Numbered from the stretch's first letter, positions 41,440-50,747 are shown. The stretch: 64,000 nt of DNA from Fontivita pretiosa (GCF_050410795.1 NZ_CP191258.1:5456001-5520000); one strand, 5' to 3'. Notes: a model not told the origin generated them from the sequence alone. Numbers and translations are program-made.

Positions 41440-44103
41440 CTACAGCTCCGCAAACCAGAACGAGTAAAGCTGTGGTGAATCCAATGCGCCGTGCAGTTGG
41501 AACTCCACTCGAACGCGTTTGGCGGTCACCGAATCAAGCTTCGGCGACCCGCGCCACGAAACCACGTGATCCGGCGAGCCTTGCCTCAGCGGATCGCAAT
41601 CCTCGAAGCTGTAGCCTGCAATCACCTGTTCGGAATCTGCATCGCGCAGTTGCGCCCTGACCCAGGCGAACCCCGGCGCGAAGTTCTCAAGGTTCACGTG
41701 CAGGCTCTGCCGCGCGATCCCTTCGGCATTGATCGGAATCGTCGTGACCGTTCCCATCGTCGGCACGCGATAGTCCGGCACTTCCGTTGTCCGCATCGGC
41801 TGCGGCAGATACTGCATCGGTGCGATCGTCACAAAGGCAAAGCCATCGATGCGCAGCCTGGCCAGGCCCGTCATCATTGTCCACGGGTCGTACTTCTGCT
41901 CATGCGGCGACTTCTGCATCTTTGCAATCGCGCGGCCCGTCGCCAGCGTACCGATCGATCCGCGGTAATACAGCCACAGCTTCCCATCGCGCGCGAAAAG
42001 GAAATTGGGCGTGCACAACATGCCTGAATCCCAGCTTCCATCCGGCCCCAGCGGCAACACCGCCGTCTGCGGCTGCACGCGCGTGAAGTGAATGCCATCG
42101 CGGCTGGCGGCCAGCCGCAAATCCACCTTCCAATCCCTGTCCCACCAGTGCTGATACAGGCAGACGTACATCCCCTCATACGGCTGGACCAGTCCGCCGT
42201 GGATCTGATCCTCCTCGTGCCCTGTGCGCGGGTCGAGCACGGGATTCTCGATGTAGCCGAACATGTCGTAAGGCGTTGCCCCGTGCACCAGCGAAAGGTT
42301 GCGCGTGCGAAGCGGCAACGGGTACGGGTAGCCGGCGTACGCATCCTGCCCGTACATCTTCCAGCGGTAGTTCTCATTCTTTTCCAGCGGATCGCGGAAG
42401 AAACTCAGCAACGGCTCCAGCCATGGATGAAACCCCTTGCTCGTCTGATTGCGTCCCGCCGCCTTGCCCCACAAACGGTGCGCCGGCCATTGCCAGTGAA
42501 TTCCGTCGGCCGACCAGCTCAGATATACGCAGGTCGCGCCTTCGTACGACGCCTCCAGCACCATCTTGTATCGCCGACTGGAATCCGGATCATCGTCATC
42601 CCTGATTACGATCGGCTCGCACGCGCCCGATTCGTATGGAAAAATCAGGTTGGTCTTTTTCGTTCCCTTGTACTCGTACAGGCCAAGCTCCGGCTTGGTC
42701 CAGTGAATGCCGTCCGTGCTTTCGGCATAGCACATGACGAACTTTCGATCGGGCGTGATCTCGTCGGAGCGGCCGTTGTACCACATGCGGAACTTATCGC
42801 CCTCGACGATCACGTTGACGTAGCCAGCGTAGGCGCAGTCGTACCATCCGCTGGGGCCATTCAGCTTCAGCGGATTGGCCTCGGATCGGACAGCGGTTGC
42901 GACCTTCTGCTGGACGTTGTCGATCCGCGCCACTTCGAGCATGTCCAGGAAAAGCACTCGCCGCGAGTCGGTGACCGAATATCGTGGCACCGGCAGGTTC
43001 GCGAAAATATAGCGGTATTCGTTGGGTTCTTCGACGAACCTGGCTTCCAGCAGCGCGATCGAGGCGGCAGACTTGCCCGAGATCGGCTGAGCGGAAAACC
43101 CGCCGGAGAGCTGCCACACGCCGGGGACAGGGTTGCACTCGCACTCCGGGCCGAATCCGTCGCCGAGGAATCGGCGATAGTACATCGCGCGGCGGTCCAA
43201 CCCCACCGCGAAGAGCCACGCCACACCATGCTCGTCGGCGACCAGCGTCGGCCTCACACCCGCCCGGCCGCGAAGCTCCTGCACGTGTCGAACCGCATCC
43301 GGGCCGGTCCATTCGGCCAGCATCGAGCCGTCAGACTGCTCGCTTACGACAAACGTGGTCTGGCCGACACGCAGCACATCCGGCGCATTGCCATCACCAA
43401 CCGTTCGGACCTGGGCAACCTCGCCGTTGCCCGTATCCAGCCTCGCCAGGCGAACCCTCGGCGCCAATTCCGACTCGGCCCAGACGATCTGAAGCGCCTC
43501 ATCATCGCCAACAGCCCCGCGCGCCGACAGAATCGCGGCCTGGGTGCGAACGATCGGCATGCGGGTGATCCTTCCATCGCGCAGCGTCGCGGCGGCCACC
43601 CCGCAGTCTTGCCCGAGCTGCTCACGATACACAACCCACACCCCACCAGCAGGCGTGACGATCGCTTCGTCCACTTCCAGGTCACTTTCGGACTCCAGCG
43701 ACCAGCTCGACCACTTTGCTGCCCCGCCACCCGTCACAGCCGCCGTATACCAGCTCAGTTTCCCGCCCGAACTGGCGATGACGTGCAGCGTGTCGCCCGC
43801 AGCAGCCATCGCGACACACCGGGGGTTCCGGGCTGAAAGCACCCCGCCTTCGCCGAACATGATGATCGGCTGCTCGAAGTCCAGAAGGGTCACTGGATGA
43901 GCATCGCGCGAGATGAGCAGTTGTCTCTGATTTCCTCTCGCCGCTGGAACCATCAGCGCGATGCGATCGTCAGCAAGCCTGGCGATGGAGCTTGCCGCCA
44001 CCAGCCAGTCGCGCGGCTCCGCCGCCGTTACCACCTGCGACGCTGTCAACATCATCCAGACCGACACGATTCCACCGATCGTCAGAGTTTGGATCTGTCT
44101 CAC
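41440..44103 (-). CDS. Large exported propeller-like protein B with C-terminal beta module
   Basis: An 887-residue exported protein: signal segment ending ASQVVTAAEP, then about 350 residues of repeated strands (AMAAAGDTLHVIASSGGKLS and similar, probably one propeller), then a second propeller-like part with YAESTDGIHWTKPELGLYEY, the motif shared with proteins C and D, and WSADGIHWQWP and LAASRDGIHFTRVQ. The C-terminal module is LHVNLENFAPGFAWVRAQL, FEDCDPLRQGS and VRVEFQLHGAL. The SxDGIxW strands are typical of glycosidase-like and sialidase-like blades. It starts two bases after protein C ends, so they are co-translated. Substrate unknown. Confidence 0.75.
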   Translation of the reverse strand: MRQIQTLTIGGIVSVWMMLTASQVVTAAEPRDWLVAASSIARLADDRIALMVPAARGNQRQLLISRDAHPVTLLDFEQPIIMFGEGGVLSARNPRCVAMAAAGDTLHVIASSGGKLSWYTAAVTGGGAAKWSSWSLESESDLEVDEAIVTPAGGVWVVYREQLGQDCGVAAATLRDGRITRMPIVRTQAAILSARGAVGDDEALQIVWAESELAPRVRLARLDTGNGEVAQVRTVGDGNAPDVLRVGQTTFVVSEQSDGSMLAEWTGPDAVRHVQELRGRAGVRPTLVADEHGVAWLFAVGLDRRAMYYRRFLGDGFGPECECNPVPGVWQLSGGFSAQPISGKSAASIALLEARFVEEPNEYRYIFANLPVPRYSVTDSRRVLFLDMLEVARIDNVQQKVATAVRSEANPLKLNGPSGWYDCAYAGYVNVIVEGDKFRMWYNGRSDEITPDRKFVMCYAESTDGIHWTKPELGLYEYKGTKKTNLIFPYESGACEPIVIRDDDDPDSSRRYKMVLEASYEGATCVYLSWSADGIHWQWPAHRLWGKAAGRNQTSKGFHPWLEPLLSFFRDPLEKNENYRWKMYGQDAYAGYPYPLPLRTRNLSLVHGATPYDMFGYIENPVLDPRTGHEEDQIHGGLVQPYEGMYVCLYQHWWDRDWKVDLRLAASRDGIHFTRVQPQTAVLPLGPDGSWDSGMLCTPNFLFARDGKLWLYYRGSIGTLATGRAIAKMQKSPHEQKYDPWTMMTGLARLRIDGFAFVTIAPMQYLPQPMRTTEVPDYRVPTMGTVTTIPINAEGIARQSLHVNLENFAPGFAWVRAQLRDADSEQVIAGYSFEDCDPLRQGSPDHVVSWRGSPKLDSVTAKRVRVEFQLHGALDSPQLYSFWFAEL

Positions 44104-44105
44104 GT

Positions 44106-45659
44106 TTACTGTCCTCCGGCGTCCACGTAGACCGCGTACAGCCGGCAGTCCTCAAGCCGCAGCCCCTCGAAATCGACGCGCACGCGCACCGGCCCGTCAA
44201 ATGGTCCGACTTTCGCGCCGCCGCGCCATCGCACCGGCTCGCGCAGCCCCGACTTGCTCAACGGCACGCAATCGTCACCGGAGAATCCCGGGATTGGTTT
44301 GAACGCCTTGTCCAGCAACTCCACACGCAACTGTGCGTGATCCGAAAGCCCATCGGCATTGACGTACACCCGCGCGCCGCCACGATTCAGGTCGATCGGA
44401 CAGGAAATGCACCGTGGCAACACGACGTCCGGACGATCTTCATCGACCCACGTCTGCCCCTCCATCGGGTTGCGTTTGGGCTGAAAGTACCCCAGCCGGT
44501 CTCGCTGCCAGGAAACCAGCCGAATCGCGTGATTGCGGAATCCCCAGATCCCGTACCATGTCAGCGTCCGGTCGCCGACGTTGTACATCCCCTGCCCCTG
44601 GCTCAGACACGGCGGAGCGCCATCGGGGTCGGCCAGGCCCCAGTCCTCTTCGTAGGCATCGACGAACTTGAAGTCCGGGATCGGCTCGGTGTAGTGCAGC
44701 GCATCATCGCTCACCACCAGCCCAAGGTTCATGCGCATTTGACGGCGATCGTCGTTTTCCCATGTCGGGCCGTTCCACTGCCCGTATAAACCGATGATCA
44801 CGTTGCCGCGATCCCACAGCCCGGCGCCGATGTGCACCTGCGGGCCAACGCTGTTGCCCGTAATATACGGCCGCGGAGGGAACGAGTCGCGCCGAAAGCC
44901 CAGCGCCACCGCGTCCGCCCAGTGCTCGAAATCCGCCGACGCGAAGCTGATCAGCACGCGACGACGGAAACTGCCGTTCTCCCCCTGCGCCGTTACGTAG
45001 TAGATGCCATCATGCCTGATCAGACCCGACGGCTCGATCAGACACTTGAGCACCGGGTTGTTCGGCGAGGGTTTCCATCGCAGCCCGTCGGCGCTGTAGG
45101 AGACGTACCCATATCCCCGTGGGCGAGCCTCGCAGAACATCTTGTAACGCTTGCCAGCCTCCGGCTCGTCCGGCTCGTATATCACGATGATCCCGACGGG
45201 ATTCGCGATTCCCGCATCCACGATGTTGTTGTCGCGGCTGCCGTTGAACTCGACCAGCCCGAGATTGGGCTTCTCCCACTTCACTCCGTCGTCGCTCGTC
45301 GCGTAGCAGACGTAAAAGTAATTCGGATCCTCCCTGGCCGAGCCGCGGTACCACATCTGGAACTTGCCGTCGCGATAAACAACCGCACCGTAGTAATCAA
45401 CCCGCGCGCTGTCGGGGCTGCCGGGCGCGCCGGGCCGGATCACGATCCCCTGCTTTGACCCTTTGACCAGACTCAGCTCCAGCCCGTGACGGTAGCTCAT
45501 GCTTCGCGCATCGAACGGAAAGAGCACCGCTTCGCGCCTGAGCGGGTCGCCACCAGGTTCCAGGCGGATCGTGCGCTCGCCCCGAGCCGGTGTTGAAACC
45601 AGAAGCAAGAGCACGACGAACATGACGACGCCACACACCGGTCGGCTGATCATGACCAT
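44106..45659 (-). CDS. Exported propeller-like protein C with C-terminal beta module
   Basis: A 517-residue exported protein with signal MVMISRPVCGVVMFVVLLLL ending near ARGER. It shows blade motifs YYGAVVYRDGKFQMWYRGS, YATSDDGVKWEKPNLGLVEF followed by NGSRDNN, and YVSYSADGLRWKPSPNNPVL. The C-terminal module reads ARVYVNADGLSDHAQLRVEL, DDCVPLSKSGLREPVRWRGG and VRVDFEGLRLEDCRLYAVYV. The S-DG-x-W-x-KPxLGLVEFNGS line is almost the same in proteins B and D. ATG 45659 is chosen; the frame is open 15 codons further. It is followed within two bases by protein B. Confidence 0.75.
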   Translation of the reverse strand: MVMISRPVCGVVMFVVLLLLVSTPARGERTIRLEPGGDPLRREAVLFPFDARSMSYRHGLELSLVKGSKQGIVIRPGAPGSPDSARVDYYGAVVYRDGKFQMWYRGSAREDPNYFYVCYATSDDGVKWEKPNLGLVEFNGSRDNNIVDAGIANPVGIIVIYEPDEPEAGKRYKMFCEARPRGYGYVSYSADGLRWKPSPNNPVLKCLIEPSGLIRHDGIYYVTAQGENGSFRRRVLISFASADFEHWADAVALGFRRDSFPPRPYITGNSVGPQVHIGAGLWDRGNVIIGLYGQWNGPTWENDDRRQMRMNLGLVVSDDALHYTEPIPDFKFVDAYEEDWGLADPDGAPPCLSQGQGMYNVGDRTLTWYGIWGFRNHAIRLVSWQRDRLGYFQPKRNPMEGQTWVDEDRPDVVLPRCISCPIDLNRGGARVYVNADGLSDHAQLRVELLDKAFKPIPGFSGDDCVPLSKSGLREPVRWRGGAKVGPFDGPVRVRVDFEGLRLEDCRLYAVYVDAGGQ

Positions 45660-46919
45660 CTCGTTTCCAGCGTGATGTGCCCGTTTCAAAGCCAGCCGGC
45701 ACAAATGGGCCGCGCCGGCGGGGCGCGCACCACGTGCCCACTTACTTCGCCGAGCCGCTGTACTTCACATCATCGATATACACCTTCACATAGTGTCCGC
45801 CGCTCTGGATGTTGAAGAAGCCAAAGCGATCGAACGTCGCGCCGGCCTTTCGCGCGTCGGGCTTCAGCTCCAACACCACCTTCTCGTCGTCCAGAGTCAC
45901 GGTAATCTGCCCCTTCCCGCCAGCGGCGGCGGGGTCGTAGTCAACGGTCCATCGGCGTTGTTTTCCGTCGGGCCGGATGATCGGACCCGAGCCGGCATCG
46001 CCCCGGATTCCCTTGACCGAAGTCGAGTAGATCGGACGGAAATAGTGCCCGATGCGGCTTGGGCCTTCGATCGCAATCGCCAGAAAGTTCAGGGCTGGGT
46101 TCTGCACATCCGGGTCGAGCTTGTTGCGTTTGGAATCGGCATTGAACCATCCCAGGCACACGCCGCTGTCGGACCCGGCGCCGGTGAAGGCCAGCCGACC
46201 CTCGGCGTGCAACGGCTGATCCAGCGTCACCGTCGCGATCGGCGCCGCGAAGTACGCCGGGCGCTCGTCCCGCCACATCGTGATCGCGATCTCCCCCGTA
46301 TTTCCGCCGGCACGGTTGGTCGGGCTCCACCGCAAATCGTGCCAAGGGCGCAGGTCGCGATCCTCAAAGCGGGTCTTGTTCCCGATCCCCTCCCAGCCGG
46401 GATCCTTATTGAAATCCAGCAGCTCGCCGTTGACCCGGATGTCATCCAGATACACCTCCATGTCCACGCCCGATACCTGGAGATTCATCAGGCCGAAGCG
46501 GTTGAAGACTGCTCCCTCCTGCTTGTGCCCCGGTTGAAGTGCATTTTTCCAGGTCTTGCCGTCGATGGTGATGGAGATCTCGCCCAGACCGTCGGCCCCA
46601 TCAGGGTCGTAGGCAACTGTAAAGTCGTGCGGCTTGCCGTCCGACTTGATCGGCTCTGTCCTGGTCGTCTGGTAGATCCCGTCAAAAGCCCCGACTCCGT
46701 CGGCCTTCCAGTTGCGATTGCCCAGGTCCGCCAGCGCCCAACTGTACTGCCCGCGTCGCTCCTTATCCTCGCCGCTGAGACGGAACACCAGCGAGTTGGG
46801 CGTTCGCCAGCCGCTGGAGGTCTCGTGGAAGAACCCAAAGTGCATGCCGCTGCCGTTGCCGGTGCGCACGACGGCGAATCGGCCCGAGATCGTCAGCTTG
46901 TCATTCAGCGTCTTTTCGG

Positions 46920-46929
46920 GGATCGGCAT
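46920..46929. repeat. Target-site duplication, left copy
   Basis: GGATCGGCAT immediately outside the left inverted repeat is identical to 47993-48002 outside the right one. Read on the minus strand the copy begins with ATG, which becomes the first codon of the 3' gene fragment. Confidence 0.9.
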
Positions 46930-47992
46930 GGCTCAGTCTCGACCCTCATAATTGGCGTAGATCATGATGTCGTGCGTCAGGGTCCGCAAGAGCATCTCCT
47001 GCCGGCGACGGCGGCGTTGCACGGAACGCAGGGCATCGCCAAAGTTCCGCTTCATCATGCTGTTGACCGTCTCGCTCTGCGCTCGCTGGCCGTAGGTTCG
47101 CCGGTCCGCCTTGCGGGCAAACCGCTGCTTCATCAGCCGGCGATATCGACCGCCGGGCGGCTTGCTCGACGGCCGCCCGATGCCCGTGGGAATCACCGAG
47201 CGCACACCCATGTCCAGGCGGGCGCTGCGGTGGTTGGCCTCTGAGTCGTATCCAGCGTCGGCGACGACGACGTTCACATTGGCCCGCCGCCACGCATGGT
47301 ACAACAGCGGCGCGAAGTCCGGCGCATCGGACCCGCAGCCGATATGAACCCGCGCCGCCAGGATGAGGTGACAGGCCGAGGCCACCGCCAGGGCCAGCTT
47401 CGGCATCTGCCGGGCCCGGCGCGAGCGTGAGCGATTGACCTCGTCTGCATCGGTTTTTTCGGTGTATTTGCCGCCATCGCGCAGGAGCATCTTGCGGCAG
47501 ACGCGGTCGTAATGGCGTGAGCGGTGACGCGCCTCGTAGCAGGTGCTGTCGAGGGTCAGCGGCTTGCTCGAGTCGAGCTTACGCAGCAGTTTGGCCTTGG
47601 CGGCAAGCTGGGCCAGCAGGTCGAGCATGCGGTTGACGCGCCGGGTCTTGAGAAGCGTGCCGAAGGCCCGCCAGAGGGTGTTGTGATCCGGGGCGCGGGA
47701 CATGCCGAGGTCGGCCAGCCACTGCGGCGAGTCGCGCAGCAGTTGCTCGGCCCTGCGATAGCTGAGCTTGAGCTGCTCGCGCAGAACGAGGCAGGCGAAG
47801 AGTTGCGGGAGCGTGAAGTCGTGGCGGCTGCAGTCGCAGGAGTAGGCCGGCCAGACGCGGAGGGCCAGTTCATGGGCCTGCCGCAGGACCTTCCATGGTG
47901 ATCGAGATGTTTCCATCCCGCAGCTTGTACCCACTGCATCGGCGTGGCGCTACCGAACATGCGCCGAACTTGGAGAGGGTCGAGACTGAGCC
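46930..47992 (-). mobile_element. Complete 1063-bp insertion sequence, IS4/IS5-like
   Basis: Perfect 18-bp terminal inverted repeats: GGCTCAGTCTCGACCCTC at 46930-46947 and its exact reverse complement at 47975-47992, flanked by a 10-bp duplication GGATCGGCAT. One DDE transposase gene fills the element. The intact ends, intact transposase and exact duplication indicate a recent insertion. Ten-base duplications fit the IS4 group better than most IS5 elements, and the transposase carries a Y-R-E-K motif, but I do not name the family firmly. Confidence 0.93.
46933..47934 (-). CDS. DDE transposase of the insertion sequence
   Basis: A 333-residue transposase that cuts and joins the element's ends. 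A helical N-terminal part (FACLVLREQLKLSYRRAEQL, typical of the DUF772-like region) precedes the catalytic core: first Asp 129 in PLTLDSTCYEA, second Asp 226 in VVVADAGYDSEAN, and Glu 288 within YGQRAQSETVNSMMKR, which has the exact Y-(2)-R-(3)-E-(6)-K spacing. The tail is Arg-rich (RRRRRQEM). It starts at GTG 47934 or ATG 47916. Its TGA stop lies inside the left inverted repeat and is three bases before the ATG of the interrupted gene's 3' fragment. No frameshift or stop is seen, so it may be active. Confidence 0.93.
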   Translation of the reverse strand: MGTSCGMETSRSPWKVLRQAHELALRVWPAYSCDCSRHDFTLPQLFACLVLREQLKLSYRRAEQLLRDSPQWLADLGMSRAPDHNTLWRAFGTLLKTRRVNRMLDLLAQLAAKAKLLRKLDSSKPLTLDSTCYEARHRSRHYDRVCRKMLLRDGGKYTEKTDADEVNRSRSRRARQMPKLALAVASACHLILAARVHIGCGSDAPDFAPLLYHAWRRANVNVVVADAGYDSEANHRSARLDMGVRSVIPTGIGRPSSKPPGGRYRRLMKQRFARKADRRTYGQRAQSETVNSMMKRNFGDALRSVQRRRRRQEMLLRTLTHDIMIYANYEGRD

Positions 47993-48002
47993 GGATCGGC
48001 AT
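47993..48002. repeat. Target-site duplication, right copy
   Basis: GGATCGGCAT directly outside the right inverted repeat, identical to 46920-46929. It encodes the MPI residues of the 5' gene fragment after RAVYW, and the left copy encodes the same residues at the beginning of the 3' fragment. Confidence 0.9.
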
Positions 48003-48325
48003 CCAATAGACGGCGCGGGTGAGCGATCGGCTGATCAACCCGCCGATCTCCCCCGGCGCGGCCCCGCCGGCCTTGTTCGTCGGCCGCCAGCCGAAGTCCT
48101 GCACAATCAATCGCACCGGCGCGCCGCTGGTCGTCTGGCCAAACAGTTCCCATTGCGGATCGGTGTCGAAGCGGTGCAGGCGCAGCTCTTCACCCGCGCC
48201 CGCCGCCAGCCCGGCAAAACAAAGCAGTCCTGCGGACCACAGACTGATGATCACCGTTCGTGCCCGAAAGCTCGTATAGAACATGCTGCCTCCTCACCGC
48301 TGCGTTAGCTGATCCGCCATTGGGA

Positions 48326-49858
48326 TCAACGACTGCCCCCGTTTTGACTCGCTGGCTTCAGTGGGATATCCACACCCGCGTCGCGCAGCCTCTGCTGCAC
48401 TTTGCGAATGTCGACCTGACGCGCGCTGACGCCGTCCTGCACCGCCACCGCCGCCGCCGTGCCCGCCGCCTGCCCCATGATCACCGTGATGTTGTGCGTA
48501 CGAAAACGGATCCCGCCCGCCGAGCTTTTGCCCACCGCCAGCAGGTTGTCCAGCTTCTCGCTCAGCATCGCGCGGTAGGGAATCTCGTAAATCCCCGCTT
48601 TAGCGCCGCGCTGCATCACTGCGATCGCGTCGTCGTTGCTGACCACTTTTCCCGCGGGCGGGTTGATGTCCTGGCTGCTGGGCGCGTAGCCGTTGTCGAT
48701 CGATCGCCCGGCCCGGTTCAGCGTCATCTCACCCAGCCGCGTAATCTGCGCCTTCTCGAAACCCGGAATGTACTTGTTGAGGAACTGTACAAACTTGAAC
48801 ATGAACTCCACGGATTTCTGATGCGCCTGGCTGAGCTGGCGCGGATCGGTCGGATCCACGCCGGTCACGTACGTGCGGGGATTGGCCCAGCCGCCGAGCG
48901 TCTGGTTCTTCTTGTAGCGGATCCCTTCGACAATCCCGACGATGCCACGATCGCCTACTGGCAGAAACAGCGGCATTTCGCCCCTGTCCACCGCAACGCG
49001 GAACTGCTCGCCATACAGCGGCCCCTCGTGGCCGAGCCAGTCATCCCACGGAAACGGCATGTTGTCCGGCCCGCCGTCGCTGCTGAAGCTGGTGATCGGA
49101 TACCCCAGCTTGTTTTCCAGCCACGGCTTTAACTGCGGGCTGGGCTCCTTGGGGATCGACTTCTCGTAGGCCACGAAGCGATCGTGATCGATGCCCGTGA
49201 TGATTGCATTCAGGCCCATCAGCGCCGGCGACTTCTTCGTCGGCGCGTCCGACTCGGCGGCGACGGTCGCCAGGCCCGTGCAGTCGATGAACACCTTGCC
49301 TCGCACTGCATAGCGCCCGACCGGCGTCTCGATCAGCACCGCCTCGATCCGGCTGTCCTTGACGATCGATCCGGCATACGTCGAGAAGAACTGGATCTGC
49401 ACTGCGGATTCGACAAGAAGGGACTGAAAGACCTGGGCCATGATCTCGTGATTGACCACTTCGAGGTTGCCGCGATTCCGCACCGTCTCCAGGTCGGGAT
49501 GGAACTCCATCCCCAGATCCACGGTGCGTTGCGAGATGTCGCGAAGCACGCCCTCGCCCAGCGACGGCCGCCAGCCACGAATGCCCAGCACAGCCCCCAG
49601 ACCTGCGCCGCGCAGCCACCCGCCGAGATAGCCGGTTCGTTCGATGACGAGCGTGCTGGCCCCGGATCTCGCCGCCCCGAGCGCCGCCCCCACCCCGCTC
49701 AATCCCCCGCCCACGACGACCACGTCCACATCGTAGAGCACCGGCGTTTTCCTCGCCGGTTCGTCCACCACCGCGTTGGCCGCTGCGGCGGCATCGTGTG
49801 CCCATGACCAGACCACAAGTACGATCCATGCCATCACCCAGACATGCGGTTTCATCAC
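48326..49858 (-). CDS. Exported FAD-dependent oxidoreductase 2
   Basis: A 510-residue flavoprotein and close paralogue of the one at 38684-40180. The N-terminal signal WVMAWIVLVVWSWAHDAAAA precedes DVVVVGGGLSGVGAALGAAR and ERTGYLGGWLRGAGLG, then VFIDCTGLATVAAESDAP, ITRLGEMTLNRAGRSI and GKSSAGGIRFRTHNITVIMG. The two share long identical stretches from end to end. It is the first gene of the seven-gene minus-strand run, followed after 41 bases by the interrupted two-domain gene. Export of an FAD enzyme without a twin-arginine motif is unusual, though relatives have similar signals. Substrate unknown. Confidence 0.85.
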   Translation of the reverse strand: MMKPHVWVMAWIVLVVWSWAHDAAAAANAVVDEPARKTPVLYDVDVVVVGGGLSGVGAALGAARSGASTLVIERTGYLGGWLRGAGLGAVLGIRGWRPSLGEGVLRDISQRTVDLGMEFHPDLETVRNRGNLEVVNHEIMAQVFQSLLVESAVQIQFFSTYAGSIVKDSRIEAVLIETPVGRYAVRGKVFIDCTGLATVAAESDAPTKKSPALMGLNAIITGIDHDRFVAYEKSIPKEPSPQLKPWLENKLGYPITSFSSDGGPDNMPFPWDDWLGHEGPLYGEQFRVAVDRGEMPLFLPVGDRGIVGIVEGIRYKKNQTLGGWANPRTYVTGVDPTDPRQLSQAHQKSVEFMFKFVQFLNKYIPGFEKAQITRLGEMTLNRAGRSIDNGYAPSSQDINPPAGKVVSNDDAIAVMQRGAKAGIYEIPYRAMLSEKLDNLLAVGKSSAGGIRFRTHNITVIMGQAAGTAAAVAVQDGVSARQVDIRKVQQRLRDAGVDIPLKPASQNGGSR

Positions 49859-50065
49859 ATCCGCCTTTGCGGCTCAGCCGCCATCGTCACGGGCCAGGGC
49901 AGAAGTTGCGACCCGTATCCGAAGCGGATGATACCGAGGGACCAGGCCGGGCAGGAAAAAATTCGAATCTTTGTGCGCGCCCCCGGGTCCTTCGGCCCTG
50001 TAAAAACCTCCGGGGGTGATGCCCATGGGCGCGGTCCATCCCCCAAGCCATCGCCAACACGATGG

Positions 50066-50093
50066 TTGACACCTTCGCTGCCTACGGTAACGT
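50066..50093 (+). promoter_or_regulatory. Candidate sigma70-type promoter
   Basis: TTGACA at 50066-50071 and TAACGT at 50088-50093, 16 bases apart, lie just upstream of the pseudopilin gene at 50121. The rest of the 262-base gap 49859-50120, between divergent genes, has no credible gene. The -35 is perfect and the -10 weak. Confidence 0.4.
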
Positions 50094-50120
50094 GGCCAAC
50101 GCGGATCAGGAGGTATCATT

Positions 50121-50747
50121 ATGCGAATGCACAGACGCGGCAGGCGGGGGTTCACTCTCGTGGAATTACTGGTGGTCATCGGCATCATCGCCGTCCTGAT
50201 CACCTTCCTCATGCCGGCCATGGCCCGTGCCCGGCAACAGGCGAAAAAGGTGCAGTGTCAATCCAACCTCCGGCAGATCGGCCAGGCGCTGGTCATGTAC
50301 GCCCAGAAATGGCGAGGCTGGATCTATCCGCCGGGGCTGGGAGCCTGGATCGCGCCGGGGGTTCCCCGGCCCAAGGAAGACCGCTGGCCGGTGCATGTGT
50401 TCAAGCCACCGGTCCACAACCCCCCGGTGATGTTCTGCCCCAACGATGAAGATCCAATGTTCGAGCACTCCTACGTCCTGAACGACGCCCGGCTGGTCAA
50501 GATGGGAGACAAAGACCTCGGCGGGCTGACATCCTCCGAGTTCATCGTCATGGGGGAGAAAAAGAGCAGCGAGGCCGACTATTACGGCGGGGCCGGTCCG
50601 GACTTCCATGATCCGCACGTGGTCGTCGTTTACGAGGGCTACCGTCACGGCCCGAACATCGGATCCAACTACCTGTTCCTCGACTGGCACGTGGAATCCC
50701 GGCTGCCCAAAGACACCCGCGGCATCGACCCGTGGAGCTCACGCTGA
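50121..50747 (+). CDS. Pseudopilin-type exported protein (H-X9-DG family)
   Basis: A 208-residue protein with a class III prepilin leader: basic MRMHRRGRRG, then FTLVELLVVIGIIAVLITFL, with Phe at +1 and Glu at +5. The central part has CQSNLRQIGQALVMYAQKW, the standard continuation in this family, and the C-terminus has SNYLFLDWHVESRLP as its closing motif. AGGAGG precedes the ATG. It is the only plus-strand gene inside the minus-strand propeller/oxidoreductase island, between protein D and oxidoreductase 2. Relatives are often found near glycan-degradation genes in Planctomycetota; a role in binding or exporting enzymes is speculative. Confidence 0.87.
   Translation: MRMHRRGRRGFTLVELLVVIGIIAVLITFLMPAMARARQQAKKVQCQSNLRQIGQALVMYAQKWRGWIYPPGLGAWIAPGVPRPKEDRWPVHVFKPPVHNPPVMFCPNDEDPMFEHSYVLNDARLVKMGDKDLGGLTSSEFIVMGEKKSSEADYYGGAGPDFHDPHVVVVYEGYRHGPNIGSNYLFLDWHVESRLPKDTRGIDPWSSR

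Larger units (their letters stand above)
45742..48284 (-). pseudogene. Exported two-domain protein interrupted by an insertion sequence
   Basis: The 5' part (48284 to about 47993) encodes a signal peptide (VIISLWSAGLLCFAGLAAGAG) and WRPTNKAGGAAPGEIGG to RAVYW, then runs into the element and stops at 47556. The 3' part (46929 to 45742) continues the same protein from MPIPEKTLNDKLTISGRF for 395 residues. Removing the element and one copy of the 10-bp duplication restores an uninterrupted frame of about 489 residues. It then holds two related domains: WRPTNKAGG...RAVYWMPI...LTISGRF and WSPTNRAGG...PAYFAAPI...LHAEGRLAF, each with a strand such as MEVYLDDIRVNG or VKVYIDDVKYSG. The fold looks like a lectin-type sandwich. 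It lies 41 bases after oxidoreductase 2. Confidence 0.85.

Noticed and set aside
45793..47244. 483-codon plus-strand frame across the interrupted gene and insertion sequence
   Set aside because: It spans the element border, so it cannot be an old gene, and it mirrors the codons of the minus-strand genes.
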